Origin: an uncultured Collinsella sp.
GTDB taxonomy: Bacteria > Actinomycetota > Coriobacteriia > Coriobacteriales > Coriobacteriaceae
Assembly: GCA_959028445.1 (NCBI GenBank)
Contig: CAUFRY010000015.1
Location: forward strand, 1-43,231
DNA: 43,231 nt
Direction: 5' to 3'
Positions 1-8,108 of this stretch are shown piece after piece. Every line of letters begins with the position of its first letter. Position 1 is the first letter of the stretch. A model generated the notes under the pieces. It ran no database searches, was not told where the DNA came from, and was given only the letters and a program-made list of their open reading frames with translations. A program made the position numbers and the translations under genes.

Positions 1-60
1 GTAGCGGGTGGGTTGAAGCTGGCCGCTGCGCGCCCAGCAGACTAAAGTCTTGAACGCAAA

Positions 61-83
61 GGAGGCCACTTAATGTGGCCTCC
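61..83. terminator. Short perfect hairpin downstream of the helicase gene
   Basis: A 9-bp perfect stem (GGAGGCCAC / GTGGCCTCC, loop TTAAT) lies about 65 bases past the minus-strand helicase stop. On the minus strand it is followed only by TTTG, so as an intrinsic terminator it is weak. The remaining bases from 1 to 146 show no gene. Confidence 0.45.
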
Positions 84-146
84 GTCTTGCGCAGGACTGC
101 CCGAGCAGGCGATGTTGCCCCATACGCCCGCCCAGGTCCGCCGGGA

Positions 147-3047
147 TTATGACAGCTTGACGATCGGCGCAAAGCCCTTCATGAGCTTTTTGGTCTGGCC
201 GGTCTTTTCGAATTGGACCTCGATCATATCTCCGACGACCGAGATCACGGTACCCGTGCCAAAGGTCTTGTGGCTCACGGTATCGCCCGCGGCAAAGTCC
301 TGCGATGCGCTGGCGCGATCGACTTTGCGCTCCACCGTCGGGGACACTTTGGACGACGGCTTTTTGGCTCGCGGCGCACCCGACCCAAAGGTCGAGGCAA
401 CGCGGCCGGCATCGGGCGAAACGCCGCGATGGCGCTCGGTACCGTAGCTGCTGCCGCCAAAGAAATCGTCGAAGCTCGATCCGCCACGCGAACCGGAACC
501 GCCGGTCGAGCGCGTGCGCGAGCCAAACACCTTGCCACCATACATGTCCGAGCCCATGCCCGAGCCAAAGGTACCGTGACGGTCGCCGCGCTTCTCCCAG
601 CCCGTGCCCTCAAAGCCGGCAGAGCCAATACCGCTAAACTCGATATCCTCAAACGGAATCTCGTTAAGGAAGCGCGAACGCGGGTTAGCCGAGGTCGAGC
701 CGTAGGTACGGCGCGTTGCCGCATAGGTCAGGAACAGGCGCTTGCGGGCGCGCGTGATGGCGACGTAGGCCAAGCGGCGCTCTTCCTCGAGCTTGCCCGG
801 ATCATCGCTACCACCAAAGTCGTGCACGTGCGGGAAGATGCCCTCCTCCATGCCAGCAACGAACACCGCCGGGAACTCCAAGCCCTTGGCGGAGTGGATA
901 GTCATCATGGTGATGGCATGCGTCTCGCCGGCAAGAGAATCCAGGTCGGAACGCAGGGCCAGCCACTCCATGAGGGCGGGCAGCGCCTTGCAGGTAAGCG
1001 GGCCATAGGTACGCTCAATCTCGTCGGCATGTACGGCACCGGCCGGCAGCTCTGTCGGCGCGGCGTACGCGTTGCCCGCGATGGCGGCGGCCAGAGCATC
1101 CTGCGGCGAGAGTGCCGGAGCGGCCAGGCTATCGAGCGGATTGGAGCCAGCGGCATCGCGAGCACCGACGAGTGCCTCAAACGAGGATGCGGGTGCGGAC
1201 GGTCCGGGCCCGGGCGCAGGTGCGCTCACCACGACGGGCTCGGGCTCGGCGCCTGCCGGCACATCGGCAACGCCAGCCGCGCGCAGCTCTTCCAAACTCT
1301 CGAGCGTACCCTCGATATCCTCGTGCGTCTCCTCAAACTCGGCGGCGACGCCCAGGAATTCCTGGATGTTCTCGGCGCGGCTCTCGGACTCCATCGTGCC
1401 CTCGGCACGGAACGCCTGCAGCAAGCCCGTCTTGTCGATGATCATCTCAACGACGTCCTTGAGCTCGCCGTCCATGCGGCGGCCCTCGCGCACCAGCGCC
1501 ACAAAGCTCGACAGGCCGTTGCGCACCTTGGCGCTAAACATGCCCGTCTCGGCCGTTGCGATCTCGCAGGCCTGGAAGAACGAACAGCGGTTATCGCGCG
1601 CCAGCTGCTCGATCTTTTGAATCGAGGTGGAGCCGATACCGCGGCGCGGCGTGTTAATGACGCGCTTGACGCTCATTTCGTCGGCCGGGTTCACGATCAT
1701 CTTGAGGTAGGCCATGACGTCGCGGATCTCGGCACGGTCGAAGAATCGCGTGCCGCCGACGATCTTGTAGGGCACGCCCGCGCGCAGGAACATATCTTCG
1801 AGGATACGCGACTGGGCATTGGTTCGGTAGAAGACGGCGATATCGTCGTAGCTCGTGCCCTTGGAGTGCAACTTTTCGATCTCGCCGGCAATCCAGCGGC
1901 CCTCGTCGCGCTCATCGCTCGCCTGGAAGGCCTGGATCTTCTCGCCGTCGCCCTCTGCCGTGAACAGGCGCTTGTCCTTGCGCTGCGAGTTGTGGCGCAC
2001 CACGGCGTTGGCGGCGCTCAGGATGTGACCCGTGGAGCGGTAGTTCTGCTCCAACTTGACGGTCTTGCAGTTTTTAAAGTCCTTCTCGAAGTCCAGGATG
2101 TTGGTGATGTCGGCGCCGCGCCAGCTGTAAATGGACTGGTCGTCGTCACCCACGACCATGAGGTTTTGGTACTTGGCGGCCAGCAGGTTGGCGATCTCGT
2201 ACTGGACGTGGTTGGTGTCCTGATACTCGTCGACGCTAATGTAGCGGAAGCGCTCCTGATACTTGTCGAGCACCTCGGGGCGGGTGCGCAGCAGCTCGAG
2301 CGTGCGCACGAGCAGGTCGTCGAAGTCCATGGCGTTGGCAGCGCGCAGGCGGCGCTCCAGCTCCATATAGACCTGCGCGGCCTTTTTGTCGTTGGGGCTG
2401 TCGGCGGATTTGAGCATGTCCTCGGGCCCGATCATGGCGTTTTTGGCCGAGCTGATTTTGCTACGGATCATGTTGATGGGGAACTGCTTTTGCTCGATGC
2501 CGAGCGCCTGCATAATGTCGCGCACCATGCGCTTGGAATCATCGTCATCGTAGATGGTGAACTGGCCGGTGTAGCCCAGCAGGTCGGCGTCCTCGCGCAG
2601 CATGCGCACGCACATGGCATGGAACGTGCATACCCACATGCCGCGGGTACCGTTGGGGATGAGCGCTGCCAGACGCTCGCGCATCTCGGCCGCAGCCTTG
2701 TTGGTAAACGTGATGGCCAGGACCTGCCAGGGCTTAACGCCCAGGTCGCCCAGCATGTGCGCGATGCGGAAGGTCAGGACGCGGGTCTTGCCCGAGCCGG
2801 CGCCGGCAAGGACCAGCAGCGGACCCTCGGTGGTCAGGACCGCCTCGCGCTGGGCGGGGTTGAGGCTGTCGATGTCGACGAGCGGCTTGACGGGCTTGGG
2901 TGCCGGAGCCGGGGCGTCGTAGATGTCGAGCGGGACGAGCTCGGGTTCCGGCGCGGCGGGGGCGGTGTACGCATCGAGCGGCACGGGCTCCGGCGCGGGC
3001 GGAACGGGCGCGGCGGTGTTCTTTTCCCAGGGCAAGGGCTGGGTCAT
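147..3047 (-). CDS. pcrA: ATP-dependent 3'-5' DNA helicase, PcrA/UvrD family (SF1A)
   Basis: A 966-residue superfamily 1A helicase that would unwind DNA 3' to 5' in repair and at stalled forks. Visible motifs in order: I (AGAGSGKTRVL), II (DEYQDTN), III (GDDDQSIYSWRGAD), IV (LEQNYRST), V (TIHSAKGLEFPAVFVAG) and VI (RRLAYVAITRARKRL). The C-terminus has the PcrA-type small domain (VSHKTFGTGTVISV). The start at 3047 is preferred over an upstream in-frame ATG because GAGGAG sits 6 bases before it. The protein is long for PcrA (usually about 730-850). Extra length comes from an acidic, Pro/Ala-rich N-terminal tail of about 75 residues, a Pro/Ala-rich insertion in the 2B region, and a Gly/Ser-rich stretch before the C-terminal domain. 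Identification of the family is firm; PcrA versus UvrD is a naming choice. Confidence 0.96.
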   Translation of the reverse strand: MTQPLPWEKNTAAPVPPAPEPVPLDAYTAPAAPEPELVPLDIYDAPAPAPKPVKPLVDIDSLNPAQREAVLTTEGPLLVLAGAGSGKTRVLTFRIAHMLGDLGVKPWQVLAITFTNKAAAEMRERLAALIPNGTRGMWVCTFHAMCVRMLREDADLLGYTGQFTIYDDDDSKRMVRDIMQALGIEQKQFPINMIRSKISSAKNAMIGPEDMLKSADSPNDKKAAQVYMELERRLRAANAMDFDDLLVRTLELLRTRPEVLDKYQERFRYISVDEYQDTNHVQYEIANLLAAKYQNLMVVGDDDQSIYSWRGADITNILDFEKDFKNCKTVKLEQNYRSTGHILSAANAVVRHNSQRKDKRLFTAEGDGEKIQAFQASDERDEGRWIAGEIEKLHSKGTSYDDIAVFYRTNAQSRILEDMFLRAGVPYKIVGGTRFFDRAEIRDVMAYLKMIVNPADEMSVKRVINTPRRGIGSTSIQKIEQLARDNRCSFFQACEIATAETGMFSAKVRNGLSSFVALVREGRRMDGELKDVVEMIIDKTGLLQAFRAEGTMESESRAENIQEFLGVAAEFEETHEDIEGTLESLEELRAAGVADVPAGAEPEPVVVSAPAPGPGPSAPASSFEALVGARDAAGSNPLDSLAAPALSPQDALAAAIAGNAYAAPTELPAGAVHADEIERTYGPLTCKALPALMEWLALRSDLDSLAGETHAITMMTIHSAKGLEFPAVFVAGMEEGIFPHVHDFGGSDDPGKLEEERRLAYVAITRARKRLFLTYAATRRTYGSTSANPRSRFLNEIPFEDIEFSGIGSAGFEGTGWEKRGDRHGTFGSGMGSDMYGGKVFGSRTRSTGGSGSRGGSSFDDFFGGSSYGTERHRGVSPDAGRVASTFGSGAPRAKKPSSKVSPTVERKVDRASASQDFAAGDTVSHKTFGTGTVISVVGDMIEVQFEKTGQTKKLMKGFAPIVKLS

Positions 3048-3186
3048 GGGCGACTCCTCATCTGACGGACGGCGCGCCTGCGGGCGGCGCCATAGTTTGA
3101 GCCGTACCAGTATACCGAGCCGCGCGGACACCGACGCAAATCACACCACGACTCCGCGCACCGCCACCACCCAAGCTCCCCCAAAT

Positions 3187-3255
3187 AAGTTGCGGTGAAA
3201 TAGTTCCTGAAACCAGCCTTCTGGCCCTCAAACAGGAACTATTCCACCGCAACTT
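3187..3255. repeat. 69-bp hairpin element, copy A
   Basis: Arms of 23 bases (3187-3209 and 3233-3255) match at 22 of 23 positions; the outer ends read AAGTTGCGGTG and CACCGCAACTT. The central 23 bases differ from other copies but contain their own small inverted repeat (CCAG / CTGG). It lies between the divergent helicase and dehydrogenase genes. Other copies start at 22882, 24440 and 31167, all 69 bases. Confidence 0.9.
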
Positions 3256-3321
3256 CGATTGGCTTGGAGGGATAGAATATCTACCATTTCTACCCCGTCC
3301 CTACATGGCAGGAGGGCTGTT

Positions 3322-4320
3322 GTGAAGCATAAGGTACTCTATTACATGGTCGACGGTTCGACCGAGGCGGGTCAGGCGGCGCTCGACGCAATCGAAGGCG
3401 GCGACCAGATTGAGTTGGTTGGCTGCGCGCACGAGCCCAATGTCTGCCCCACTGCCGAGCAGCTGGCAGGCTGCGAGGGCTTTGTCGGCGAGTTCGGTCC
3501 CGTTGACGATGCATGTGCCGACGCTATGGCAGCCGCGGGAATGCGCGTCGTCTCGAACATGTCCATCGGCCTGAACCACGTTGCCGTCGACCGGCTGGCC
3601 TCACATGGCATCACCGTCACCAACTGCCCCGGATACTGCTCGGACGATGTCGCCCAGCACACCGTTGCCCTGATGCTCGACCTGATGCGACAGGTCACGT
3701 TGCTCAACCGCGACGTGCGCGACGGCGCCTGGAATCCACTTGCCGGCTACACCATGCATCGCACGCAGGGCCGCACGTTGGGATTGGTCTTTTTTGGCAG
3801 CATCGCGCGTGCTGTTGTGCCCATCGCGCAAGCGCTCGGCATGAAGGTACTGGTGTGGGCGCCGACCAAGACGGCAGAAGAGCTTGCCGCCGCCGGTTGC
3901 GCCAAGGCTCAAACGCTCGATGAACTGCTCGGCGCATCGGATATCGTCAGCCTGCATTGTCCGCTGATTCCCGAGACCGAGAAGCTGATTGGCAAGCGCG
4001 AACTTGCGCTTATGAAACCCACGGCATTTTTGATTAACACGGCCCGCGGGCCCATCGTGGATGAGAATGCCCTAGTCGCCGCGTTGGACGAGGGCATCGC
4101 CAGCGGTGGCACGCGCGGCATCTGCGGCGCCGCGCTCGACGTGCTCGCCGATGAGACCGCGCCCAACCAGGCTCTGATCTCACACCCGCGCTGCATTGTC
4201 ACGCCCCATTGTGCGTACAGCACGCAGGAAGCCTACGACACCGTCCGTCGCATGTCGCTGCAGGCCGTAGTAGACAAGCTCGTCTTTAACCGCAAGCCCG
4301 AACACACCGTTACCGAATAA
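3322..4320 (+). CDS. D-2-hydroxyacid dehydrogenase, CtBP-like family
   Basis: A 332-residue NAD-dependent D-isomer 2-hydroxyacid dehydrogenase, probably cytosolic; the substrate cannot be read from sequence. The dinucleotide fold reads LGLVFFGSIA, in which the middle glycine of the usual GxGxxG pattern appears to be Phe. The catalytic Arg is in NTARGP, and the catalytic His in TPHCAYS near the C-terminus. A GTG start at 3322 is chosen because AGGAGGG ends 5 bases upstream; in-frame codons further upstream have no such site and run back into the 69-bp repeat. The gene stands alone, with hairpins on both sides. The missing glycine is unusual but occurs in CtBP-like members. Family confident, substrate unknown. 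Confidence 0.88.
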   Translation: MKHKVLYYMVDGSTEAGQAALDAIEGGDQIELVGCAHEPNVCPTAEQLAGCEGFVGEFGPVDDACADAMAAAGMRVVSNMSIGLNHVAVDRLASHGITVTNCPGYCSDDVAQHTVALMLDLMRQVTLLNRDVRDGAWNPLAGYTMHRTQGRTLGLVFFGSIARAVVPIAQALGMKVLVWAPTKTAEELAAAGCAKAQTLDELLGASDIVSLHCPLIPETEKLIGKRELALMKPTAFLINTARGPIVDENALVAALDEGIASGGTRGICGAALDVLADETAPNQALISHPRCIVTPHCAYSTQEAYDTVRRMSLQAVVDKLVFNRKPEHTVTE

Positions 4321-4353
4321 TTGGTGCAAAGTAACCTGACCCCAATGCACCAA
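4321..4353 (+). repeat. Small hairpin abutting the dehydrogenase stop codon
   Basis: TTGGTGCA (4321-4328) and TGCACCAA (4346-4353) form an 8-bp stem beginning on the first base after the TAA. There is no T-run, so this is more likely a short palindromic repeat or an mRNA 3'-end structure than a terminator; the next hairpin (4419) is the better terminator. Confidence 0.55.
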
Positions 4354-4418
4354 TCACGGAACCGCCGATGCCATGGCAACGGCAGCGAGCGGCGGCCAGA
4401 GCGAACAAATTGGCATGA

Positions 4419-4459
4419 AAAGAGGGCGGCATAGACCTTTTGGTCATGCCGCCCTCTTT
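4419..4459. terminator. Bidirectional terminator between convergent dehydrogenase and uppP
   Basis: A perfect 14-bp stem (AAAGAGGGCGGCAT / ATGCCGCCCTCTTT) has an internal GACC / GGTC extension in its loop. On the minus strand it ends in TTTTC after uppP; on the plus strand CTTTG follows. The convergent placement supports a shared terminator. Confidence 0.85.
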
Positions 4460-4503
4460 GAATGACAAGTTGTCGCTCTGGACGCCGCGCAGCGTCAACC
4501 AAG

Positions 4504-5484
4504 TTACAGGCCGAGCATAGGCTCCAGGACGAAGAAGTATGCGAGCACCACGATGCCCAGGACGATGCGGTAGACGCCGAAGCACTTAAAGTCGTGACGA
4601 CGGACAAAGCCCATGAGCCACTTGATGGCGATGAGCGAAACCACAAAGGCCACGACGCAGCCCACGCCCAAGATGGCGACCTCGTTGGCGCCAAACGTGC
4701 CGCCCTTAATGAAGTACTTGACCAGCTTGAGCGCGCTCGCACCGAACATAACGGGGATGGCCAGGAAGAACGTGAACTTGGATGCCACCGAGCGCGTGCA
4801 GCCCAAAAGCAGGCCACCGATGATGGTGGAGCCAGAGCGCGACGTACCCGGCACCAGCGAAAGTACCTGGAAGCAACCGATGCCCAGCGCCGTCTTCCAG
4901 CTCAGGTCCTCGAGCGTAGTGATGGAGCCAAAGTCCAGGTCCTCGTCATCGTCCTCATCCTCGGCAACAGCCGCCGCGGGCGCCGCAAAGTGCGCACCGG
5001 CGGGACGTCCGCCCGCCACCACGGCGCGCGAGCCAAACGAACCCGCAACGGCCATTTCCTCGCGCTTGCTGGCACGCCAGTTCTCGATCACGATAAACAG
5101 CACGCCGTACACGATGAGCGCCAGCGCCACGACGGGAGCGTTATAGAAATGCTCCTCCATCCAGTCGTTGAGCGGCAGGCCAATCGCCGCGGCGGGAATA
5201 CAGCCGAGCACGATCTTGCCCCACAGCACCCAGGTGTCGCGACGGCCCTCCTTGCCCTTGCTAGGCGAGAACGGGTTGAGCTCGTGGAAGAACAGCACAC
5301 AGACGGCCAGAATGGCGCCAAGCTGAATCACGACCAGGAACATATTCCAGAACGTCTCGCTCACGTTCATCTTGACGAACTCGTCCACCAAGATCATGTG
5401 GCCCGTCGACGAAACCGGCAACCATTCGGTGATGCCCTCGACCAGGCCCATGAAGGCAGATTTTAGAAGCTCGATAATATCCAA
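4504..5484 (-). CDS. uppP: Undecaprenyl-diphosphatase UppP (BacA) with acidic loop insertion
   Basis: A membrane enzyme that removes a phosphate from undecaprenyl diphosphate, recycling the lipid carrier for peptidoglycan; overexpression gives bacitracin resistance in other bacteria. Family signatures are EGITEWLPVSSTGHM (residues 16-30) and PGTSRSGSTIIGGLLLG (212-228), with several hydrophobic segments. A TTG start at 5484 is chosen: GAGGGGG lies 5 bases upstream and the protein then begins at the usual family position. At 326 residues it is about 50 longer than typical. The excess is a hydrophilic insertion at about residues 143-190, rich in Ala then in Asp/Glu (EDEDDDEDLDF), just before the second signature. 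The function is firm; the role of the insertion is unknown. Confidence 0.95.
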   Translation of the reverse strand: MDIIELLKSAFMGLVEGITEWLPVSSTGHMILVDEFVKMNVSETFWNMFLVVIQLGAILAVCVLFFHELNPFSPSKGKEGRRDTWVLWGKIVLGCIPAAAIGLPLNDWMEEHFYNAPVVALALIVYGVLFIVIENWRASKREEMAVAGSFGSRAVVAGGRPAGAHFAAPAAAVAEDEDDDEDLDFGSITTLEDLSWKTALGIGCFQVLSLVPGTSRSGSTIIGGLLLGCTRSVASKFTFFLAIPVMFGASALKLVKYFIKGGTFGANEVAILGVGCVVAFVVSLIAIKWLMGFVRRHDFKCFGVYRIVLGIVVLAYFFVLEPMLGL

Positions 5485-5733
5485 AGGGACCCCCTCGTTT
5501 GACACCCGCCGGTAGATGTTCTGCGGACGATGCGGGCGATGTCCCATTATCAACCGTTAGCGGCGCACCCACGCCTACCCTTACCAAAAAACTCGCCCGT
5601 TCACAGAATTGCGAGCGGTCAAACCGAAATCCTTGGGTATAACTGCAACAAGGTAAAGTGTCCGGCGGCCAACGCACCCGCGCCCGCCCGACGCACGAGC
5701 CCCACGCCCGTGCGATAGACCAAGGAGGAAACC

Positions 5734-6171
5734 ATGAACGAGGGCTACACCAAGGTATTTGTTTCGCTCGACGGTACCGAGCAGCAAGATTTTGTGCTCG
5801 CACGCGCCATCAAGGTCGCCGCAAACAACGGTGCCAAGCTGATTATTGGTCACGTGATTGACTCCACGGCGCTCGAGAGCGCCGGCTCCTACCCGGTCGA
5901 CCTGGTCAACGGCCTAGAGGAGGCCTTTAATAACTCCATTGCCAAGCAGCTCGAGGAGGCCAAGGCCAATCCCGATATTCCCGAGGTCGAGGTCATGATT
6001 CGCGCCGGTCGTATTCGCGAGACGCTCAAGGACGAGATGCTCGACGTGGTCAAGCCCGACCTGGTGCTCTGCGGTGCCCGCGGCCTATCCTCGATTAAGT
6101 ATGCGCTGCTGGGCTCGATTTCGACGTTCCTGCTGCGTAACACGGACTGCGACATTTTGGTCGTGAAGTAG
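5734..6171 (+). CDS. Universal stress protein, UspA family
   Basis: A 145-residue single-domain cytosolic Usp protein. Near the C-terminus it keeps the ATP-binding pattern G-x2-G-x9-G-S (GARG, nine residues, then GS), so it probably belongs to the nucleotide-binding subclass. The ATG is preceded by AAGGAGG at a normal distance. It is a single-gene unit divergent from uppP. A possible -10 box (TATAAC, 5638-5643) is in the spacer, without a good -35. The gene is followed by a large inverted repeat and then a strong terminator. The physiological trigger cannot be told from sequence. Confidence 0.92.
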   Translation: MNEGYTKVFVSLDGTEQQDFVLARAIKVAANNGAKLIIGHVIDSTALESAGSYPVDLVNGLEEAFNNSIAKQLEEAKANPDIPEVEVMIRAGRIRETLKDEMLDVVKPDLVLCGARGLSSIKYALLGSISTFLLRNTDCDILVVK

Positions 6172-6184
6172 GTTCCTTCCCGTC

Positions 6185-6275
6185 GGCGCAAGGCCTGCGG
6201 GGTTATCACGCCGACGTCCTCGCCGCTTCGCGGCTGTGGGATGTCGGCTTAGATAACCCCTCCCGGCCTTGCGCC
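6185..6275. repeat. Long imperfect inverted repeat downstream of the usp gene
   Basis: Three nested complementary blocks mirror each other: GGCGCAAGGCC with GGCCTTGCGCC at the ends, GGGGTTATC with GATAACCCC inside them, and GCCGAC with GTCGGC further in. A small hairpin (GCCGC / GCGGC) is near the centre. The whole folds into one structure of about 91 bases that starts 13 bases after the usp stop. Confidence 0.85.
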
Positions 6276-6316
6276 TTCGTTGCCGTACTTCAACGAGTTA
6301 TCTGATTAAAAGATGG

Positions 6317-6349
6317 CGTGCCGCCCCGTTTGGGGCGGCACGTTTTTGT
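6317..6349. terminator. Strong bidirectional intrinsic terminator between usp and hipA
   Basis: A perfect 11-bp GC-rich stem (CGTGCCGCCCC / GGGGCGGCACG) has loop GTTT. It is followed on the plus strand by TTTTTGTT and on the minus strand, a few bases on, by CTTTTAAT. It serves the convergent usp and hipA transcripts. The hipA stop codon overlaps its distal edge. Confidence 0.92.
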
Positions 6350-7641
6350 TATGGGGCGATTCTGTTTAGGCGGGTTTGTACTTCTGGAATGATCTTATCG
6401 AACATTGCTTCTGCCTCAGGGAAACCTTCTTCTTTGAGGCTGCGCGCTGCATCTCTCAGTGCGTCTGGCACCTCACTGCAGGTGTCGTTAATCATTCCGG
6501 TGACGATCCCCTGGGGCAAACCCGCCTCGGCCATTTGCCTCAACACCGACTCGCGAGTCACATCATCGATTTTTCGGCTTCCGCCAAACGAAACCCCCAT
6601 CTCGCGAACGAGATTGGGATAGATCGTTGTACACAACACGTCGTAGAGCGGCGCCAACCTCACTTGCTTCCAGTCCTCGTCCCACACGAGTGACCAATTC
6701 TTAAGATGGTTGTCGCAGTTTCCTACGGCATAATCGAACAGTTGGTTATAGCCAACAAGGAACCTATCCTCCATTTGATTCGTCGACACCCTTCGTACCG
6801 CGTCGACGATAAGCCCCAGGTAATTGACGCCCGTTGGCTCATATTTAAGCTCGCGCGAAATGCCTTTTGCCTGACAAATGTCCTCCTGGTGCAGACGATT
6901 TGGAACCAGCAGCCCATCGAGCGAACGACCACCATTAGACATCGCTCGGTCAAACCGCTTCACGGCGATAATCGGTTCGGCATCTTCAACTCGAATTAGA
7001 AAACACTCTTCGGCTGATAGATCCATCAGCGAAGCAGCTCTCACGCACATAGCTTCGCACACCGTCTCACCCGGAAATGCTTTCGACCCCGCTTTGAGGA
7101 TATGCGTCGATGGGGCTGCCCCGTGGGGCAGATACCATCCATCGCATGAGTCATCACCCGCATGGTAGAGGCCGATTTTCGCCTGAGCGCCCGCAAGGGA
7201 AATTCGGCTCTCGAGCGCAAGACCAAAGGCCACCTCCGCTGGCGCGTACGCCAGCTTGTTCAGCTGCTTCTCCCCTATCTCCTCATAGCCCATTTCGAGA
7301 CCGTCGGCCGAAGGTTCTCGCGTCAAAATCAAAGCGCCGACGGGTTCGTTGCGAACCAAATCGAGGACCTTAAAGTAATCGCCGCGTTCCGCCCGAGCCT
7401 TTTTCTCAAGGTCTCTGTTGAGCTGTCCCTCTGGAATAATGCCGGAGAAAAAGGAGCTCGTTACGTCCGGGCTGAATGTCTCGGCCGACAAGGGCAACGA
7501 GGACGAAATCGGAACCGCGTCAGCATTCTCGAGGTACTCGGGGACATAGGTGAATAGCGGAAGCCCAGCATTCTCTTCCAATATGCCAAGCAGCTGGTAG
7601 GATCCCTTAAACTCACGATGAACGAACAGCGTGCCGCCCAT
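6349..7641 (-). CDS. hipA: HipA-family Ser/Thr kinase toxin (type II toxin-antitoxin)
   Basis: A 430-residue HipA-type kinase; E. coli HipA phosphorylates glutamyl-tRNA synthetase and causes growth arrest. Family landmarks are present: SLAGAQAKIGL (148-158), the THILK segment (179-183), KRFDR (228-232), QEDICQA (252-258), the catalytic loop NCDNHLKN (308-315, with Asp310 and Asn315) and the metal-binding YD (Asp334). No key residue is missing, so it is probably active. The ATG shares one base with the TAA of the antitoxin gene (TAATG), which implies translational coupling. Base composition of this pair is visibly more AT-rich than its neighbours, which suggests horizontal gain. The target of this homologue is unknown. 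Confidence 0.93.
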   Translation of the reverse strand: MGGTLFVHREFKGSYQLLGILEENAGLPLFTYVPEYLENADAVPISSSLPLSAETFSPDVTSSFFSGIIPEGQLNRDLEKKARAERGDYFKVLDLVRNEPVGALILTREPSADGLEMGYEEIGEKQLNKLAYAPAEVAFGLALESRISLAGAQAKIGLYHAGDDSCDGWYLPHGAAPSTHILKAGSKAFPGETVCEAMCVRAASLMDLSAEECFLIRVEDAEPIIAVKRFDRAMSNGGRSLDGLLVPNRLHQEDICQAKGISRELKYEPTGVNYLGLIVDAVRRVSTNQMEDRFLVGYNQLFDYAVGNCDNHLKNWSLVWDEDWKQVRLAPLYDVLCTTIYPNLVREMGVSFGGSRKIDDVTRESVLRQMAEAGLPQGIVTGMINDTCSEVPDALRDAARSLKEEGFPEAEAMFDKIIPEVQTRLNRIAP

Positions 7642-7931
7642 TATTTTCCCCTCACCTTCAGAATAAAATCGATATCCACAATGGAGGCGTAGTCGAAAAT
7701 GACGCCGATTTCGACCGTTGTCCGCCCCCGCTCGATATCGCCTATCACACGAAGGCTGCGACCCGTCATAGTCGCGACGTCGCGTTGAGTTAGGCCAAGC
7801 TCACGCCTTCTAAGCCTAAGGGCCTTCCCCATCTCGCCCGGATCGAAAACCATGCGTTCCGAGAAAGCAGTTTCAGACGGCTTAAGTTTGATGCGTCCAT
7901 CGAGCACTTTAGTCGTTGTCACCGTTCTCAT
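7641..7931 (-). CDS. hipB: HipB-like antitoxin, HTH XRE family
   Basis: A 96-residue protein with an XRE/Cro-type helix-turn-helix at about residues 33-70 (LRRRELGLTQRDVATMTG...IGDIERGR). It should neutralise HipA and repress the operon. AAGGAG lies 4 bases before the ATG. The C-terminus (VDIDFILKVRGK) is hydrophobic, as in HipB proteins where it contacts the toxin. It is the promoter-proximal gene of the pair, the usual hipBA order. Three matching operators lie directly upstream (7944-8045). Confidence 0.92.
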   Translation of the reverse strand: MRTVTTTKVLDGRIKLKPSETAFSERMVFDPGEMGKALRLRRRELGLTQRDVATMTGRSLRVIGDIERGRTTVEIGVIFDYASIVDIDFILKVRGK

Positions 7932-7943
7932 GCCGCTCCTTAG

Positions 7944-7967
7944 CTATGTTCCCAGTCGTGAACATAG
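7944..7967. promoter_or_regulatory. hipBA operator 1
   Basis: A 24-bp inverted repeat: CTATGTTC, eight bases, GAACATAG. It abuts the hipB ribosome site and overlaps the candidate -10 box. The half-site / N8 / half-site layout resembles the E. coli HipB operator (TATCC-N8-GGATA), though the half-sites differ. Confidence 0.85.
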
Positions 7968-7971
7968 TATA
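7966..7971 (-). promoter_or_regulatory. Candidate -10 box of hipBA
   Basis: TATACT on the minus strand, between operators 1 and 2, 35-40 bases before the hipB start. No convincing -35 hexamer is seen 16-18 bases upstream, so it is only a candidate; binding at operators 1 and 2 would cover it. Confidence 0.45.
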
Positions 7972-7982
7972 GAACTGTAAAG

Positions 7983-8006
7983 CTATGTTCCCGAACGTGA
8001 ATATAG
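7983..8006. promoter_or_regulatory. hipBA operator 2
   Basis: CTATGTTC, eight bases, GAATATAG (one mismatch in the inverted repeat). It starts exactly 39 bases after operator 1. Confidence 0.83.
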
Positions 8007-8021
8007 CTTTACAAGTAATAC

Positions 8022-8045
8022 CTATATTCACGTTCGTGAACATAG
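8022..8045. promoter_or_regulatory. hipBA operator 3
   Basis: CTATATTC, eight bases, GAACATAG. It starts exactly 39 bases after operator 2, so all three sites share one spacing, close to four helical turns. Confidence 0.83.
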
Positions 8046-8108
8046 TAGCCAAAGCAATCGTCATCCTCCTAAACGAGAAGATTCCGTCGATTGCGCCACG
8101 CGGACCGG

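Noticed and set aside
213..3065. A 950-codon open frame on the plus strand across the helicase gene
   Set aside because: It is the antisense shadow of a high-GC gene. Its translation is rich in Arg, His, Gly and Ala, with no motif, while the opposite strand encodes all helicase motifs.
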